NCBI RefSeq assembly: GCF_014842975.1
Contig: NZ_JACYXK010000029.1
Coordinates: forward strand, 496,001 to 560,000
Direction: 5' to 3'
DNA: 64,000 nucleotides
DNA from: Rhodanobacter sp. DHB23
GTDB taxonomy: Bacteria; Pseudomonadota; Gammaproteobacteria; Xanthomonadales; Rhodanobacteraceae
Shown here: positions 1 through 8,659 of the stretch, in pieces
Position numbering within the stretch: the stretch's first letter is position 1
How the letters are laid out: each line of letters opens with the position of its first letter
The notes under the pieces: model-generated
What the model was told of the DNA's origin: nothing
Seen by the model: the letters and a program-made list of their open reading frames with translations, nothing else
The model's database searches: none
Made by a program: the position numbers and the translations under genes

Positions 1-1138
1 CCACGATACCCATGATGAGCAGCGCCGAGCCCAGTTCCGTGTGGCTGCCCAGGCCCTTGATCGCCAGCGGGAAGATCGCCGGCCACATCATCGCGTTGGC
101 GAAACCCAGCGCGGCGACGAAGGCCACCGAGGCATAGCCGTGGGTGACGTAGGCGCCCAGCGCGAACAGCACGCCCAGCACCGCCGATACGGCGAGGTAG
201 CGCTGCTGCGAGACCACGCGCGGGATCAGCGCCGAACCCACCAGGTAACCCGCCAGCATCGCCACCATGGTGTAGGTGGTGAAGTGCGAAGTCACCTGCA
301 ACGGCAGGCCGAAACCCTGGCCGTAGGTGTTGATCGCGTCGCCCGCCATCACCTCCACGCCCACGTAGAGGAACAGGCACAGCACGCCCAGCCACAGGTG
401 CGGGAAGCTGAAGATGCCGCCCTTGGCGTGGCCCACCGAGCTTTCGCTGTTGGCGCCGGCCGGCTTGATTTCCGGCAGCGTGGAAAAAACGATCACCACC
501 GCGATCACCACCAGCAGGCCCGCCACCGCCATGTAGGGCCAGAACACGCGCGCGGCAAAATCATTGAGCAGGGCCTCGCGTTCCGGCCCGGTGGGCATCG
601 CGGTGACCTTTTCGAGGAAGGCGTCGATGCCCTTCATCACCAGCACGCCGAAGGCCAGCGGCGCTATCGCGCCGGCGATCTTGTTGCAGATGCCCATGAT
701 GCCGATGCGCTGCGCCGCGCTCTCGATCGGGCCGAGGATGCTGATGTAGGGATTGGACGCCGTCTGCAGCAGCGACAGGCCCGCGCCGATCACGAACAGG
801 CCGGACAGCGCGCCGGGATACACGCGGATGCGCACGAACGCGCCGAACAGCGCCGCGCCGACGGCCATCACGAACAGGCCGAGCACCATGCCGCGCTTCA
901 TGCCGGTGCGCTTGAGCACCGCGCCCGCGGGCAGCGCGAGCACGAAGTAGGAGAGGTAGAACGCGAACGGCACCAGGAACGCGTTGATGTCGTCGAGGGT
1001 GAAAGCCACCTTCACGAAGGAGATCAGCGGCCCGTTGAGCCACGTGAAGAAACCCATGATGAAGAACAGCACGCCGATGATGATCATCGGCCCGATGTAG
1101 GAATGTCCGGACGGCGCGGCCGCCTGCGTGCTTGCCAT
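1..1138 (-). CDS. nagP: MFS sugar transporter, NagP/GluP-like (partial)
   Basis: Inner-membrane major facilitator carrier of the glucose/galactose/fucose porter family; the neighbours suggest N-acetylglucosamine as substrate. Reading leftward from the ATG at 1138, about 379 residues are visible and the C-terminus runs off the left edge. The protein starts MASTQAAAPSGHSYIGP and is a series of hydrophobic segments, with the family-typical region FTWLNGPLISF near residues 32-42 and the motif LQTASNPYISILGP near 123-136. A purine-rich GAGAGACTTC lies just before the start. It diverges from the sugar kinase, sharing a 510-bp control region with two palindromic operators. NagP-type porters of Xanthomonadales belong to this family; the GlcNAc specificity is inferred from context (hexosaminidase, NagX-like protein, operator type). 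Confidence 0.82.
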   Translation of the reverse strand, partial: MASTQAAAPSGHSYIGPMIIIGVLFFIMGFFTWLNGPLISFVKVAFTLDDINAFLVPFAFYLSYFVLALPAGAVLKRTGMKRGMVLGLFVMAVGAALFGAFVRIRVYPGALSGLFVIGAGLSLLQTASNPYISILGPIESAAQRIGIMGICNKIAGAIAPLAFGVLVMKGIDAFLEKVTAMPTGPEREALLNDFAARVFWPYMAVAGLLVVIAVVIVFSTLPEIKPAGANSESSVGHAKGGIFSFPHLWLGVLCLFLYVGVEVMAGDAINTYGQGFGLPLQVTSHFTTYTMVAMLAGYLVGSALIPRVVSQQRYLAVSAVLGVLFALGAYVTHGYASVAFVAALGFANAMMWPAIFPLAIKGLGSHTELGSALLIMGIV

Positions 1139-1222
1139 GAAGTCTCTCCCCGAGGAATGGCGTGGACGGCCGTGAGCATAACGGCACGTGCGACGCCCGA
1201 ATGCCCTTTATTGGCTGCAAAG

Positions 1223-1236
1223 TACAACGTTGTCAA
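1223..1236. promoter_or_regulatory. palindromic operator, copy 1 (LacI/NagR-type)
   Basis: TACAACGTTGTCAA, with a perfect 10-bp palindromic core ACAACGTTGT, about 85 bp upstream of the porter start. It shares 12 of 14 bases with the second copy. The CG-centred dyad is the usual form for LacI-family repressors, and from memory it matches the GlcNAc-regulator motif described in Shewanella and Xanthomonas. The regulator gene itself is not in the window. Confidence 0.7.
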
Positions 1237-1295
1237 CTGCGGGCGTGCCGAGACGGGTATGGAAAGTACCGTTGTCCGGCGGGCTTGCACTTTTG

Positions 1296-1400
1296 CTTGT
1301 CGTCCCGGCGAAGGCCGGGACCCGGTGCCTTGGCTCTCGAGCACCAAAAACCGCTGGATGGCTCGCTTTTGTCCGGCCTGCGCCGGAATGACGAGCGAAC
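1296..1400. repeat. dispersed REP-like palindrome (CCGGCGAAGGCCGG type)
   Basis: Two half-elements, CGTCCCGGCGAAGGCCGGGA near 1301 and CCGGCCTGCGCCGGAATGAC near 1374, face each other. The same unit recurs at about 36330-36482, 39592-39622 and 47941-48045. It lies between the two operators. Confidence 0.7.
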
Positions 1401-1539
1401 GGTCCACGAGACAACCGGAGACTGGCAACGCCAAAACCCGAATTGCCAAACAATTTGAATCGATCCAAGAATTTAGACCATGCCAACGGTCATGTTGCGC
1501 GGCCCTGCACGCCGTGATGAAAATTCCGGGACATTCACT

Positions 1540-1553
1540 TGACAACGTTGTCA
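1540..1553. promoter_or_regulatory. palindromic operator, copy 2 (LacI/NagR-type)
   Basis: TGACAACGTTGTCA is a perfect 14-bp palindrome about 95 bp upstream of the kinase GTG start. Its presence argues against starting the kinase at the in-frame ATG at 1553, which falls inside the operator. Confidence 0.75.
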
Positions 1554-1648
1554 TGACGATTCCAGACTCCGCCGCACTTGCCTTCCGACGGCCTCGCGCA
1601 CAGCGCGTGTCGCGCCGGTTGGCCGCAGCGGACAAAAGGGGAATCCAC

Positions 1649-2749
1649 GTGGGAGAGTTCGCCAGCCAGCGCCATGTCGCCCAGCCGATGCCGCGGTCGT
1701 CGGCGCCGGACGGCGTGCATGACCGCGGCGAGCCGTTCCTCGCCGCCGACGTCGGCGGCACCCACGCGCGCATCGGCCTGGTGATCGGCACGCCCGCCGA
1801 GCGGCATCCGGTGAGCGTGCTGCATTACCACCGCTACCACTGCGCCGACTGGGCCGACCTGGGCAGCGTGCTGCGCGACTTCATCGGGCAACTGCCGGCC
1901 GCCGGCCATGCCGAACTGGCCGCGCGCGTGCGCCGCTGCGTGGTGGCCAGCGCCGGCGTGGTGCTGGACGACCGCATCGTCAACGAGAACCTGCCCTGGC
2001 CGGTGTCCATCGGCGCGCTGCGCGAGATGCTCAAGCTGGCGCAGCTGGAGGTCATCAACGACTTCGAAGCGGTGACCTGGGCCGCGCAGTTCCTGGACAC
2101 GGACGAGACGCTGCCGGTGATCGACACCGCCAGGCCCGCGGCGCGCGGCCCGGTGCTGGTGATGGGACCGGGCACGGGGCTGGGTTCGGCCGTGCTGCTG
2201 CCGCGCGTCGTCGGCCACGCGCAGGTGCTGCCCACCGAGGCGGGCCAGATCGCGCTGGCGCCGGGCAACGAGCGCGAGATCGAGATCCTGCGCGTGCTGG
2301 CGCGCGGCCGTGCCTACGTCTCCTGCGAGGACGCGCTCTCCGGCCCCGGCCTGCTCAACCTCTACCACGCGCTGTGCGAACTGCGCGCTTGCCCGGTGTC
2401 GCTGATGACGCCGGCGGAGGTCACCGGCGCGGCGCTGGCCGGCCACGACGCCGCCGCGCTGGAAACGCTGCAGGTGTTCTGCGGCCTGCTCGGCAGCTTC
2501 ACCGGCGACCTGGCGATGCTGTACGGCGCCAGCGGCGGCGTGTTCCTCGCCGGCGGCATCCTGCCGCAGATCCACGGCTTCCTGCGCGCCAGCAGCTTCG
2601 CCGAGCGCTACTTCAACAAGGGCGTGATGCGCGCCTGGCTGCAGAAAGTTCCTGTTCGACTGATTGAGCACGGCCAGCTAGGTGTCATCGGCGCCGCCGG
2701 CTGGTTTCTGGAGGAGCGGCAGGGAGAACGAGCCATGCCACCGCTCTAG
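1649..2749 (+). CDS. glk: glucokinase-family sugar kinase (probable GlcNAc kinase)
   Basis: Cytoplasmic ATP-dependent hexokinase of the bacterial glucokinase family, phosphorylating glucose or, as the neighbours suggest, N-acetylglucosamine. 366 residues from the GTG at 1649, chosen because AAAAGGGGA lies 7-8 bases upstream; ATG 1688 is a possible shorter start. Visible motifs: phosphate-1 loop DVGGTHAR (residues 34-41), INDFEAV with the presumed catalytic Asp near 137, the adenosine loop MGPGTGLG near 171-178, and TEAGQIAL near 195. It diverges from the porter and lies 81 bp before the TonB receptor, probably in one transcript. In Xanthomonas, kinases of this family annotated as glucokinase phosphorylate GlcNAc; assigning that substrate here is inference. 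The open frame continues upstream to position 41, but that stretch is antisense to the porter and not credible as coding. Confidence 0.85.
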   Translation: MGEFASQRHVAQPMPRSSAPDGVHDRGEPFLAADVGGTHARIGLVIGTPAERHPVSVLHYHRYHCADWADLGSVLRDFIGQLPAAGHAELAARVRRCVVASAGVVLDDRIVNENLPWPVSIGALREMLKLAQLEVINDFEAVTWAAQFLDTDETLPVIDTARPAARGPVLVMGPGTGLGSAVLLPRVVGHAQVLPTEAGQIALAPGNEREIEILRVLARGRAYVSCEDALSGPGLLNLYHALCELRACPVSLMTPAEVTGAALAGHDAAALETLQVFCGLLGSFTGDLAMLYGASGGVFLAGGILPQIHGFLRASSFAERYFNKGVMRAWLQKVPVRLIEHGQLGVIGAAGWFLEERQGERAMPPL

Positions 2750-2830
2750 CGACACGGCGCCGAACACCGCACCACGCAAGCCAACACACCACGGTTACAC
2801 CAACCGATCCAACCTCTGAGGGGAGGCCCC

Positions 2831-5773
2831 ATGAACCATCGCAAGACACTGCTTGCCGCGAGCATCGTCGCCGGCCTGTGCCTGTCCGTCGGCGCGTACG
2901 CGCAGGACAACAGCCAGAACACCAGCAGCTCCACCACGTCCAACACCGGCAAGCCCGACAAGGACAAGGTGAAGCAGCTCTCCACCGTCACCGTCACCGG
3001 CATCCGCAACAGCGAAGCCCTGTCGATCGACACCAAGCAGGCCGCCGACTCGCACATCGAAGTGGTTTCCGCCACCGACATCGGCAAGCTGCCGGCGAAG
3101 AACGTGGCCGACACCATCGCCCAGCTGCCGGGCGTGAACATCTCCGACGCGGCGGGCGCCGAAGGCGGCTTCGACGAAGCCGACCGCGCCAGCCTGCGCG
3201 GCAGCGCGCCTTCGCTCACCCTGACCACGGTGGACGGCCACAACATCGGCTCGGGCGACTGGTTCATCACCGGCGGTGGCGGCACGCGCAGCGTCAGCTA
3301 CGCCATGCTGCCGTCGGAAATCGTCAGCCAGGTGGTGGTGCACAAGACCTCCGAGGCCAGCCTGCTCGAGGGCGGCGCGGCCGGCACCATCGACATCATC
3401 ACGCGCAAGCCGCTGGAGTTCGCCAAGCCGTTCTCCGCCGAAGCCAGCGTGGGCGGCGTGTATTCCAGCCTGCCCGGCAGCACCAAGCCGCAGTTCAACG
3501 GCCTGGTCAACTGGAAGAACGACGACAGCAGCTTCGGCGTGCTGGCCCAGGTCTTCTACGAGGACCGCGAGCTGCAGCGCGACGGCCAGGAAATGCTGGG
3601 CTACTCATACATCCCCACCGGTACGGCGGCCGCCACGCAGCTTGGCCTGCCCAACCATGCCGACGGCAGCACGGGCGTGTTCTATCCCAACCTGCCGGGT
3701 TCCGCGCTGTTCACCCAGGAGCGCAAGCGCAAGGGCGCCTCGATCGACCTCGAGTGGAAGCCGCTGGACAACCTGACCCTCAACCTCGATGGCTTCTATT
3801 CCCACCTGAATGCCACCGACTACAACCGCAACTACATGCTGCGCCTGCGCGACCGCGTGCCGACCAGCACGCTGTCCAACTACACCCTCGACGGCAACGT
3901 CCTCAGCAGCGCCACGCTGGCGGGTGCGTCTGGCCTGTCGCAGGGCATCTACGACATGATCTCGCGTCCGGGCGAGAGCGAGTCCAGCCAGTACGTCACC
4001 CTCGACGCCAACTGGCAGGCCACGCAGAACCTGAACTTCAAGTTCCAGCTCGGCACCACCAAGGGCACGGGCAACACCCCGGTGCAGGACATCATGGAGA
4101 TGGACACCGGCTATGGCGCCTCCTCCAGCTATTCGATGAATGGCCTGAGCTCGCCGATGGGCGTGTCGCTGGGCGGCAACAACGGCGTCTACAACCCCGC
4201 CACCGTAGGCCTGGACTGGATCTTCGGCGACCAGGGCATCCACGTGGTGGACAAGGAAAACTGGTTCACGGCCGACGGCGAATACGACTTCGACGATGCC
4301 GGCTCGCTGTCCTCGCTGCAGTTCGGCATCCGCGATTCACGCCACACTCATGACAGCCTGTTCGCGATCAGCCAGGGCCCCAACTGGGCTTCGGCGATCA
4401 ACTTCAGCCCGAACTCCACCCTGTGGCCGGCCAGCACCGAGAGCTACACCAATCCCTTGGCCAGCGGCCTCGGCAGCGTCTGGTACTGGACGCCCTCCCA
4501 GCTGGCCCAGCTGGATGCCACCTACGCCAATCGCGCCAGCAGCGGCCCGGCTTCGCGCTTCTATCCGAACGACATCTACCAGATGACGGAGACGAACAAG
4601 GCGGCGTACCTGCAGGTCAACTTCGCCGGCAGCAACTGGAGCGGCAACGCGGGCGTGCGCCTGGTGGGCACGAACGAGAACATCGGCTATACCGCCGGTT
4701 CGATCCAGCAGACCGATTACAGCGGCCCATACTGCAACTCGCCTTGGTATCCGTGCGATGCCACCACCGGCGGCGGCGGCTGGTACTGGAACTTCTACAA
4801 GGCCCACTACACCAAGGCCCTGCCCAGCTTCAACCTGAAGGTCAACCTCAACAGCGACGGCAGCCTGCTCGCACGCTTCGCCGCTTCGCAGACGCTGACC
4901 CGCCAGGATTACGGCCAGTTGGCCGGCTTCCTGACCCTGAGCGATCCGGAGAAGGAAGGTTCCTTAGGTGCAGGCCTGGGTCCGAACCCGACACTGAAGC
5001 CGCTGGTGTCCACCAACTTCGACGCCTCGCTGGAGTGGTACTTCGCGCCGCGCGGCCTGTTGTCGGCCAGCGTGTACGCGATGGACCTCAACAACTACTA
5101 CGACTACGGCACGGTCACCCGCACTTACCTCAACAGCTACCTGACCTTCAACAAGACGAACAACCCTACCGGCGCACCGATCTACAGCCAGTACCTGATC
5201 AGCCAGCCGGTGAACGTCAACGGCACTCTGAAGGGCGTGGAACTGAACTGGGTGCAGCCGATCGGCGAGCACTTCGGCACACAGGTCAGCTACACCTATG
5301 CGAACGGCCACTCGTCGGGCGGCACCTACCTGTACAACGCCGACGGCACCTTCGCGAACAACGTGGCAGCCGGCAACCGTCCGCTGTACGGCACCTCGAA
5401 GAACACCGTCAACCTGTCGGCCTTCTACGAAGACAAGCAGTGGAATGCGCGCATCAACTACACGTACCGCTCCTCGTTCTACGACGGCATGATGCCGGTG
5501 CAGGCGGGCACCCTGGCCAACTCGGTCACGGGCCAGTCGAACACCATGCCGCTGCTGCCGTACTACCAGGCCGGCACGGGCTACCTGTCGTTCTCGCTGG
5601 GCTACACGCTCAACGACAACGTGAGCTTCTCGTTCGACGCGATGAACCTCAACAACCCGAAGCTGCGCTACTACGACTACGGCTACCAGGCCGGCCTGGG
5701 CTTCGGCAAGGTGCCCGAGGCGTTCTACCAGAACGGTCGCCAGTACTACCTGACGGCGAACTTCAAGTTCTGA
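2831..5773 (+). CDS. TonB-dependent outer-membrane receptor
   Basis: 980-residue outer-membrane active transporter powered by TonB-ExbBD. A signal peptide ends near residue 24 (VGAYAQD), followed by a Ser/Thr/Lys-rich linker, a TonB-box-like STVTVTGIR (about 51-59), the plug domain (LPAKNVADTIAQLPGVNI, RASLRGSAP) and a long beta-barrel ending in the aromatic YYLTANFKF typical of outer-membrane proteins. No STN signalling domain precedes the plug, so it is probably not a FecA-type transducer. GAGGGGAGGCCCC gives a strong ribosome site. Downstream lie a terminator and the hexosaminidase; upstream is the sugar kinase. The context suggests uptake of GlcNAc or chito-oligosaccharides; the substrate cannot be read from the sequence. 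Confidence 0.88.
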   Translation: MNHRKTLLAASIVAGLCLSVGAYAQDNSQNTSSSTTSNTGKPDKDKVKQLSTVTVTGIRNSEALSIDTKQAADSHIEVVSATDIGKLPAKNVADTIAQLPGVNISDAAGAEGGFDEADRASLRGSAPSLTLTTVDGHNIGSGDWFITGGGGTRSVSYAMLPSEIVSQVVVHKTSEASLLEGGAAGTIDIITRKPLEFAKPFSAEASVGGVYSSLPGSTKPQFNGLVNWKNDDSSFGVLAQVFYEDRELQRDGQEMLGYSYIPTGTAAATQLGLPNHADGSTGVFYPNLPGSALFTQERKRKGASIDLEWKPLDNLTLNLDGFYSHLNATDYNRNYMLRLRDRVPTSTLSNYTLDGNVLSSATLAGASGLSQGIYDMISRPGESESSQYVTLDANWQATQNLNFKFQLGTTKGTGNTPVQDIMEMDTGYGASSSYSMNGLSSPMGVSLGGNNGVYNPATVGLDWIFGDQGIHVVDKENWFTADGEYDFDDAGSLSSLQFGIRDSRHTHDSLFAISQGPNWASAINFSPNSTLWPASTESYTNPLASGLGSVWYWTPSQLAQLDATYANRASSGPASRFYPNDIYQMTETNKAAYLQVNFAGSNWSGNAGVRLVGTNENIGYTAGSIQQTDYSGPYCNSPWYPCDATTGGGGWYWNFYKAHYTKALPSFNLKVNLNSDGSLLARFAASQTLTRQDYGQLAGFLTLSDPEKEGSLGAGLGPNPTLKPLVSTNFDASLEWYFAPRGLLSASVYAMDLNNYYDYGTVTRTYLNSYLTFNKTNNPTGAPIYSQYLISQPVNVNGTLKGVELNWVQPIGEHFGTQVSYTYANGHSSGGTYLYNADGTFANNVAAGNRPLYGTSKNTVNLSAFYEDKQWNARINYTYRSSFYDGMMPVQAGTLANSVTGQSNTMPLLPYYQAGTGYLSFSLGYTLNDNVSFSFDAMNLNNPKLRYYDYGYQAGLGFGKVPEAFYQNGRQYYLTANFKF

Positions 5774-5828
5774 TCCACCGCTTTACCGCGACAACCCGCG
5801 GGCCACGGACGGCCCGCACTCTCCCCGA

Positions 5829-5864
5829 ACGGGCCCGGCTTCATTTTGCGGGCCCGTCTTTTTG
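5829..5864 (+). terminator. Rho-independent terminator after the TonB receptor
   Basis: Stem ACGGGCCCG (5829-5837) pairs with CGGGCCCGT (5849-5857), followed by a short T-rich run TCTTTTT. It would end the kinase-receptor transcript before the hexosaminidase gene. Confidence 0.8.
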
Positions 5865-5903
5865 CGGCCACCATCCGTGGCGGCCATCGCGGGCGCCATG
5901 TCG

Positions 5904-5924
5904 AAAATCGCCCCCGGCGATTTT
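5904..5924. promoter_or_regulatory. 9-bp dyad upstream of hexosaminidase
   Basis: AAAATCGCC (5904-5912), a 3-base centre, then GGCGATTTT (5916-5924): a perfect inverted repeat about 52 bp before the hexosaminidase ATG. It could be an operator or a second weak terminator hairpin; the sequence does not decide between them. Confidence 0.4.
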
Positions 5925-5975
5925 GTCCGGCCCGATCGCGCGATGGCATGCTGAGCCACCCCACAGGAGCTGCCG

Positions 5976-8300
5976 ATGAATCGTCGAACCTTGCTGCCGC
6001 GCGCCTGCCTGCTGTCCGCGCTCGCCACGCTGCCCCTGCATGCGGCGCTTGCCGACGATGCGGCAACGCCCGCCCTGATTCCGCTGCCGGCGCAACTCTC
6101 GTTGCAGCACGGCGGCTTCACCGTGGATGCCGGCACGCCGGTCGTGCCCGCCAGCCACGACGCCGCGACCAGGCAGACCGCGGACTACCTGATCGACCTC
6201 GTGGCGCGCACGCGCGGCCTGCGCCTGCACATCGCCGGCGACGACAAGGCCGCGCACGCGATCCTGCTGCAGCGCGACCCGCAGGCGCCGGTGGCGCAGG
6301 CCGAAGGCTATGCGCTCGAGGTCACGCCGCAAGGCATCCGCGTCACCGCACGCGACGATGCCGGCCTGTTCCATGGCGCGGTCACGCTCGCCCAGCTGCT
6401 GGCGCCCGACGCGAAGCAGGGCGCGGTGGAGGTGCCCGCGCTGGCCATCCGCGACTGGCCGCGCTTCGCCTGGCGCGGCCTGATGCTGGACTCCGGCCGC
6501 CACTTCCAGAGCGTGGCCGAGGTCGAGAAGCTGATCGACCAGATGGCCCAGCTCAAGCTCGACGTGCTGCATTGGCACCTCACCGACGACCAGGGCTGGC
6601 GCATCGAGATCAAGCGCTATCCCGAGCTCACCCGCATCGGCGCGTGGCGCACGCCGCCCGATGCCGGCCAGGACGGCGAGCCGCAACGCTACGGCGGTTT
6701 CTACACGCAGGACCAGATCCGCGCCGTGGTGGCCTACGCCGCCGCGCGCCACGTCACCATCGTCCCCGAGATCGACATGCCCGGCCACGCGCAGGCCGCG
6801 GTGGCGTCGTATCCGCGGATCGGCGTGACCGGCCAGCGCCCGCAGGTCTCGGTCGACTGGGGCGTGAACCCGTGGCTGTACAACGTCGACGACGACACCT
6901 TCACCTTCATCGACAACGTGCTCGACGAGGTGATGGCGCTGTTCCCCTCGCAGTACATCCATGTGGGTGGCGACGAGGCGGTCAAGAACCAGTGGAAGGC
7001 CTCGCCGGCGGTGCAGGCAAAGATGCGCCAACTGGGCATCACCAACGAGGACGCGCTGCAGGGCTGGTTCATCGGCCGCATCGGCCAGTACCTCGGCAAA
7101 CATGGTCGCAAGCTGATCGGCTGGGACGAGATCCTCGAAGGCGACAACGTGCCCACCGACGCCGCGGTGATGTCGTGGCGCGGCATCGACGGCGCGATCA
7201 AGGCCTCGCTGCTCGGCCACGACGTGGTGATGTCGCCCTCGCCGGACCTGTATTTCGATCATGTGCAGGGCGACCTCGCCGACGAATTCGCCGGCCGCAT
7301 GGGCGTGGAATCGCTGAAGGACGTCTACGCCTTCCAGGCCGTGCCCGACGTGCTGGGCCCGGCCCAGGCGAAACACGTGCTGGGCGTGCAGGCCAACGTG
7401 TGGACCGAGCACCTGCCGACCATGGAACTGGTCGAACACACCACCTTCCCGCGGCTGGACGCCTTGGCCGAAGTGGCGTGGTCGCCGGCAGCCAGCAACG
7501 ACTGGCAGCGCTTCCTCGACCGCATTCCGGCGGAACTCGCGCGCCAGCGCGCGCAGCACGTCGCCGTCGCCGACAGCGCCTTCGCCGTGGACGTCGCCAC
7601 CGATCGCAACGTGGCGCTGGCCACCGGCAAGGCCACGGTGACGCTCTCCAACCAGGCCGGTTTCGGCGCCATCCACTACACGCTGGATGGCAGCGAACCC
7701 TCGACGGCTTCGCCGCGCTACACCGCGCCGTTCAACGTGACGCTGCCGGCCACCGTGCGCGCCGCCAGCTTCGCCGCCGACGGCAGCGAACTCGCCACGG
7801 CGCGCGAACGCCGGCTGGATCGCGCCGCCCTGCTCAGCCTGCCCGGCACCGAGCTGGACAACTGCGCCGGCAGCGATTTCCGCCTGCGCCTGCAGCCCAC
7901 GCCCGACGCCACCAGCACGCAGCCGGTGTACGCGGTGAACATCTTCGACAACTGCCAGCAGTTCCCCGCCACGCTGATGGACGGCGTCACCGCGATCCAC
8001 GTCGATGCCGTGCGCCTGGTGCGCAACTACGCGCTGGCCGGCGACGCCAAGCTGGTGGTGTCGCGCCCGCACGCCACGCCGTTCGGCGAACTGGTGGTGC
8101 ATGCCGACGGTTGCGCCGGCACGGTGCTCGCCAGCCTGCCGCTGCCCGACCCCGCGCACAGCCCGCGCCAGTTCAGGCTGGATGCGAAGCTGCCCGCGCA
8201 AGGCGGCGTGCACGGCCTGTGCCTGGCCTATGCCACGCCCACCGACGGCCCGCTGTACGCGGTGGGTCGCGTGTCATTGGAGGCCGGGCCCAGGCCATGA
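5976..8300 (+). CDS. beta-N-acetylhexosaminidase, GH20
   Basis: 774-residue exo-acting glycosidase that removes terminal GlcNAc/GalNAc from chito-oligosaccharides and glycans. A signal peptide (MNRRTLLPRACLLSALATL, cleavage near HAALA-DD) implies the periplasm or outside. A GH20 N-terminal domain (to about 150) is followed by the TIM barrel with WRGLMLDSGRHF, LHWHLTDDQGWR and the catalytic pair in HVGGDEA: D333 positions the substrate acetamido group and E334 is the acid/base. A chitobiase-type C-terminal region (LDGSEPSTASPRY near 570) follows. AGGAG lies 6 bases before the ATG. It supplies GlcNAc to the porter and kinase of the same locus. Confidence 0.93.
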   Translation: MNRRTLLPRACLLSALATLPLHAALADDAATPALIPLPAQLSLQHGGFTVDAGTPVVPASHDAATRQTADYLIDLVARTRGLRLHIAGDDKAAHAILLQRDPQAPVAQAEGYALEVTPQGIRVTARDDAGLFHGAVTLAQLLAPDAKQGAVEVPALAIRDWPRFAWRGLMLDSGRHFQSVAEVEKLIDQMAQLKLDVLHWHLTDDQGWRIEIKRYPELTRIGAWRTPPDAGQDGEPQRYGGFYTQDQIRAVVAYAAARHVTIVPEIDMPGHAQAAVASYPRIGVTGQRPQVSVDWGVNPWLYNVDDDTFTFIDNVLDEVMALFPSQYIHVGGDEAVKNQWKASPAVQAKMRQLGITNEDALQGWFIGRIGQYLGKHGRKLIGWDEILEGDNVPTDAAVMSWRGIDGAIKASLLGHDVVMSPSPDLYFDHVQGDLADEFAGRMGVESLKDVYAFQAVPDVLGPAQAKHVLGVQANVWTEHLPTMELVEHTTFPRLDALAEVAWSPAASNDWQRFLDRIPAELARQRAQHVAVADSAFAVDVATDRNVALATGKATVTLSNQAGFGAIHYTLDGSEPSTASPRYTAPFNVTLPATVRAASFAADGSELATARERRLDRAALLSLPGTELDNCAGSDFRLRLQPTPDATSTQPVYAVNIFDNCQQFPATLMDGVTAIHVDAVRLVRNYALAGDAKLVVSRPHATPFGELVVHADGCAGTVLASLPLPDPAHSPRQFRLDAKLPAQGGVHGLCLAYATPTDGPLYAVGRVSLEAGPRP

Positions 8301-8430
8301 ACCGGGGCGCATCCGATGCGCTGGAGCCATGGCCCAGGCAGGGCAGGGCCAAGGCAACGCAAGGTCCCGAAATCCCGCCTGACACCTCGTGCACGCCCGC
8401 TGCCATCACGGATATTTCATTGGCGCTCTT

Positions 8431-8545
8431 CTCCCCTCTCCCTCCGGGAGCGGGCTTGGGGTGAGGGTCCGGTATCGCCGCATCGCCGCGCTCCGCCCGA
8501 ACCCTCACCCGCCTTCGGCACCCGAAGGGAGAGGGGTTCACTGGG
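8431..8545. repeat. dispersed CTCTCCC...GGGAGAGG repeat
   Basis: The 8301-8659 spacer holds this repeat and otherwise nothing gene-like. It begins CTCCCCTCTCCCTCCGGGAG, continues with GTGAGGGTCCGGT and CCGAACCCTCACCCGCC, and ends with AAGGGAGAGGGG. Closely related copies lie inside the helicase gene at 13554-13738 (same order of modules), and shorter ones at 10192-10291, 18091-18117 and 40498-40534. Confidence 0.75.
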
Positions 8546-8659
8546 CGATGACGCAAAGCCTCCGAACAGGCAGGGACCCGGCCGATTGAAAACCGCAAGC
8601 AGGCTCTGAAACACTACGGAGCCGGCGCACACGGGGTGCGCCCCCCGGCGGCAGACCGC

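Larger units (their letters stand above)
1139..1648. promoter_or_regulatory. divergent control region between nagP-like and sugar kinase genes
   Basis: This 510-bp spacer holds no credible gene. It carries two copies of an ACAACGTTGT-centred palindrome (1223-1236 and 1540-1553), one near each divergent gene, and between them a dispersed palindromic repeat (about 1296-1400). Base composition outside the repeat is less GC-rich than the genes, for example around 1440-1475. Confidence 0.7.

Noticed and set aside
41..1648. Long open plus-strand frame continuous with the sugar kinase
   Set aside because: It is antisense to the clear transporter gene, His/Arg-rich without family similarity, and runs across the operators; typical of antisense frames in high-GC DNA.
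4237..4252. CACGTG-containing sites elsewhere, such as CCACGTGGTGG, considered as parS
   Set aside because: They lack the TGTTCC/GGAACA arms; only the two sites in recF are complete.
5841..8213. 790-codon minus-strand open frame
   Set aside because: Antisense to the GH20 gene, which carries the catalytic motif.
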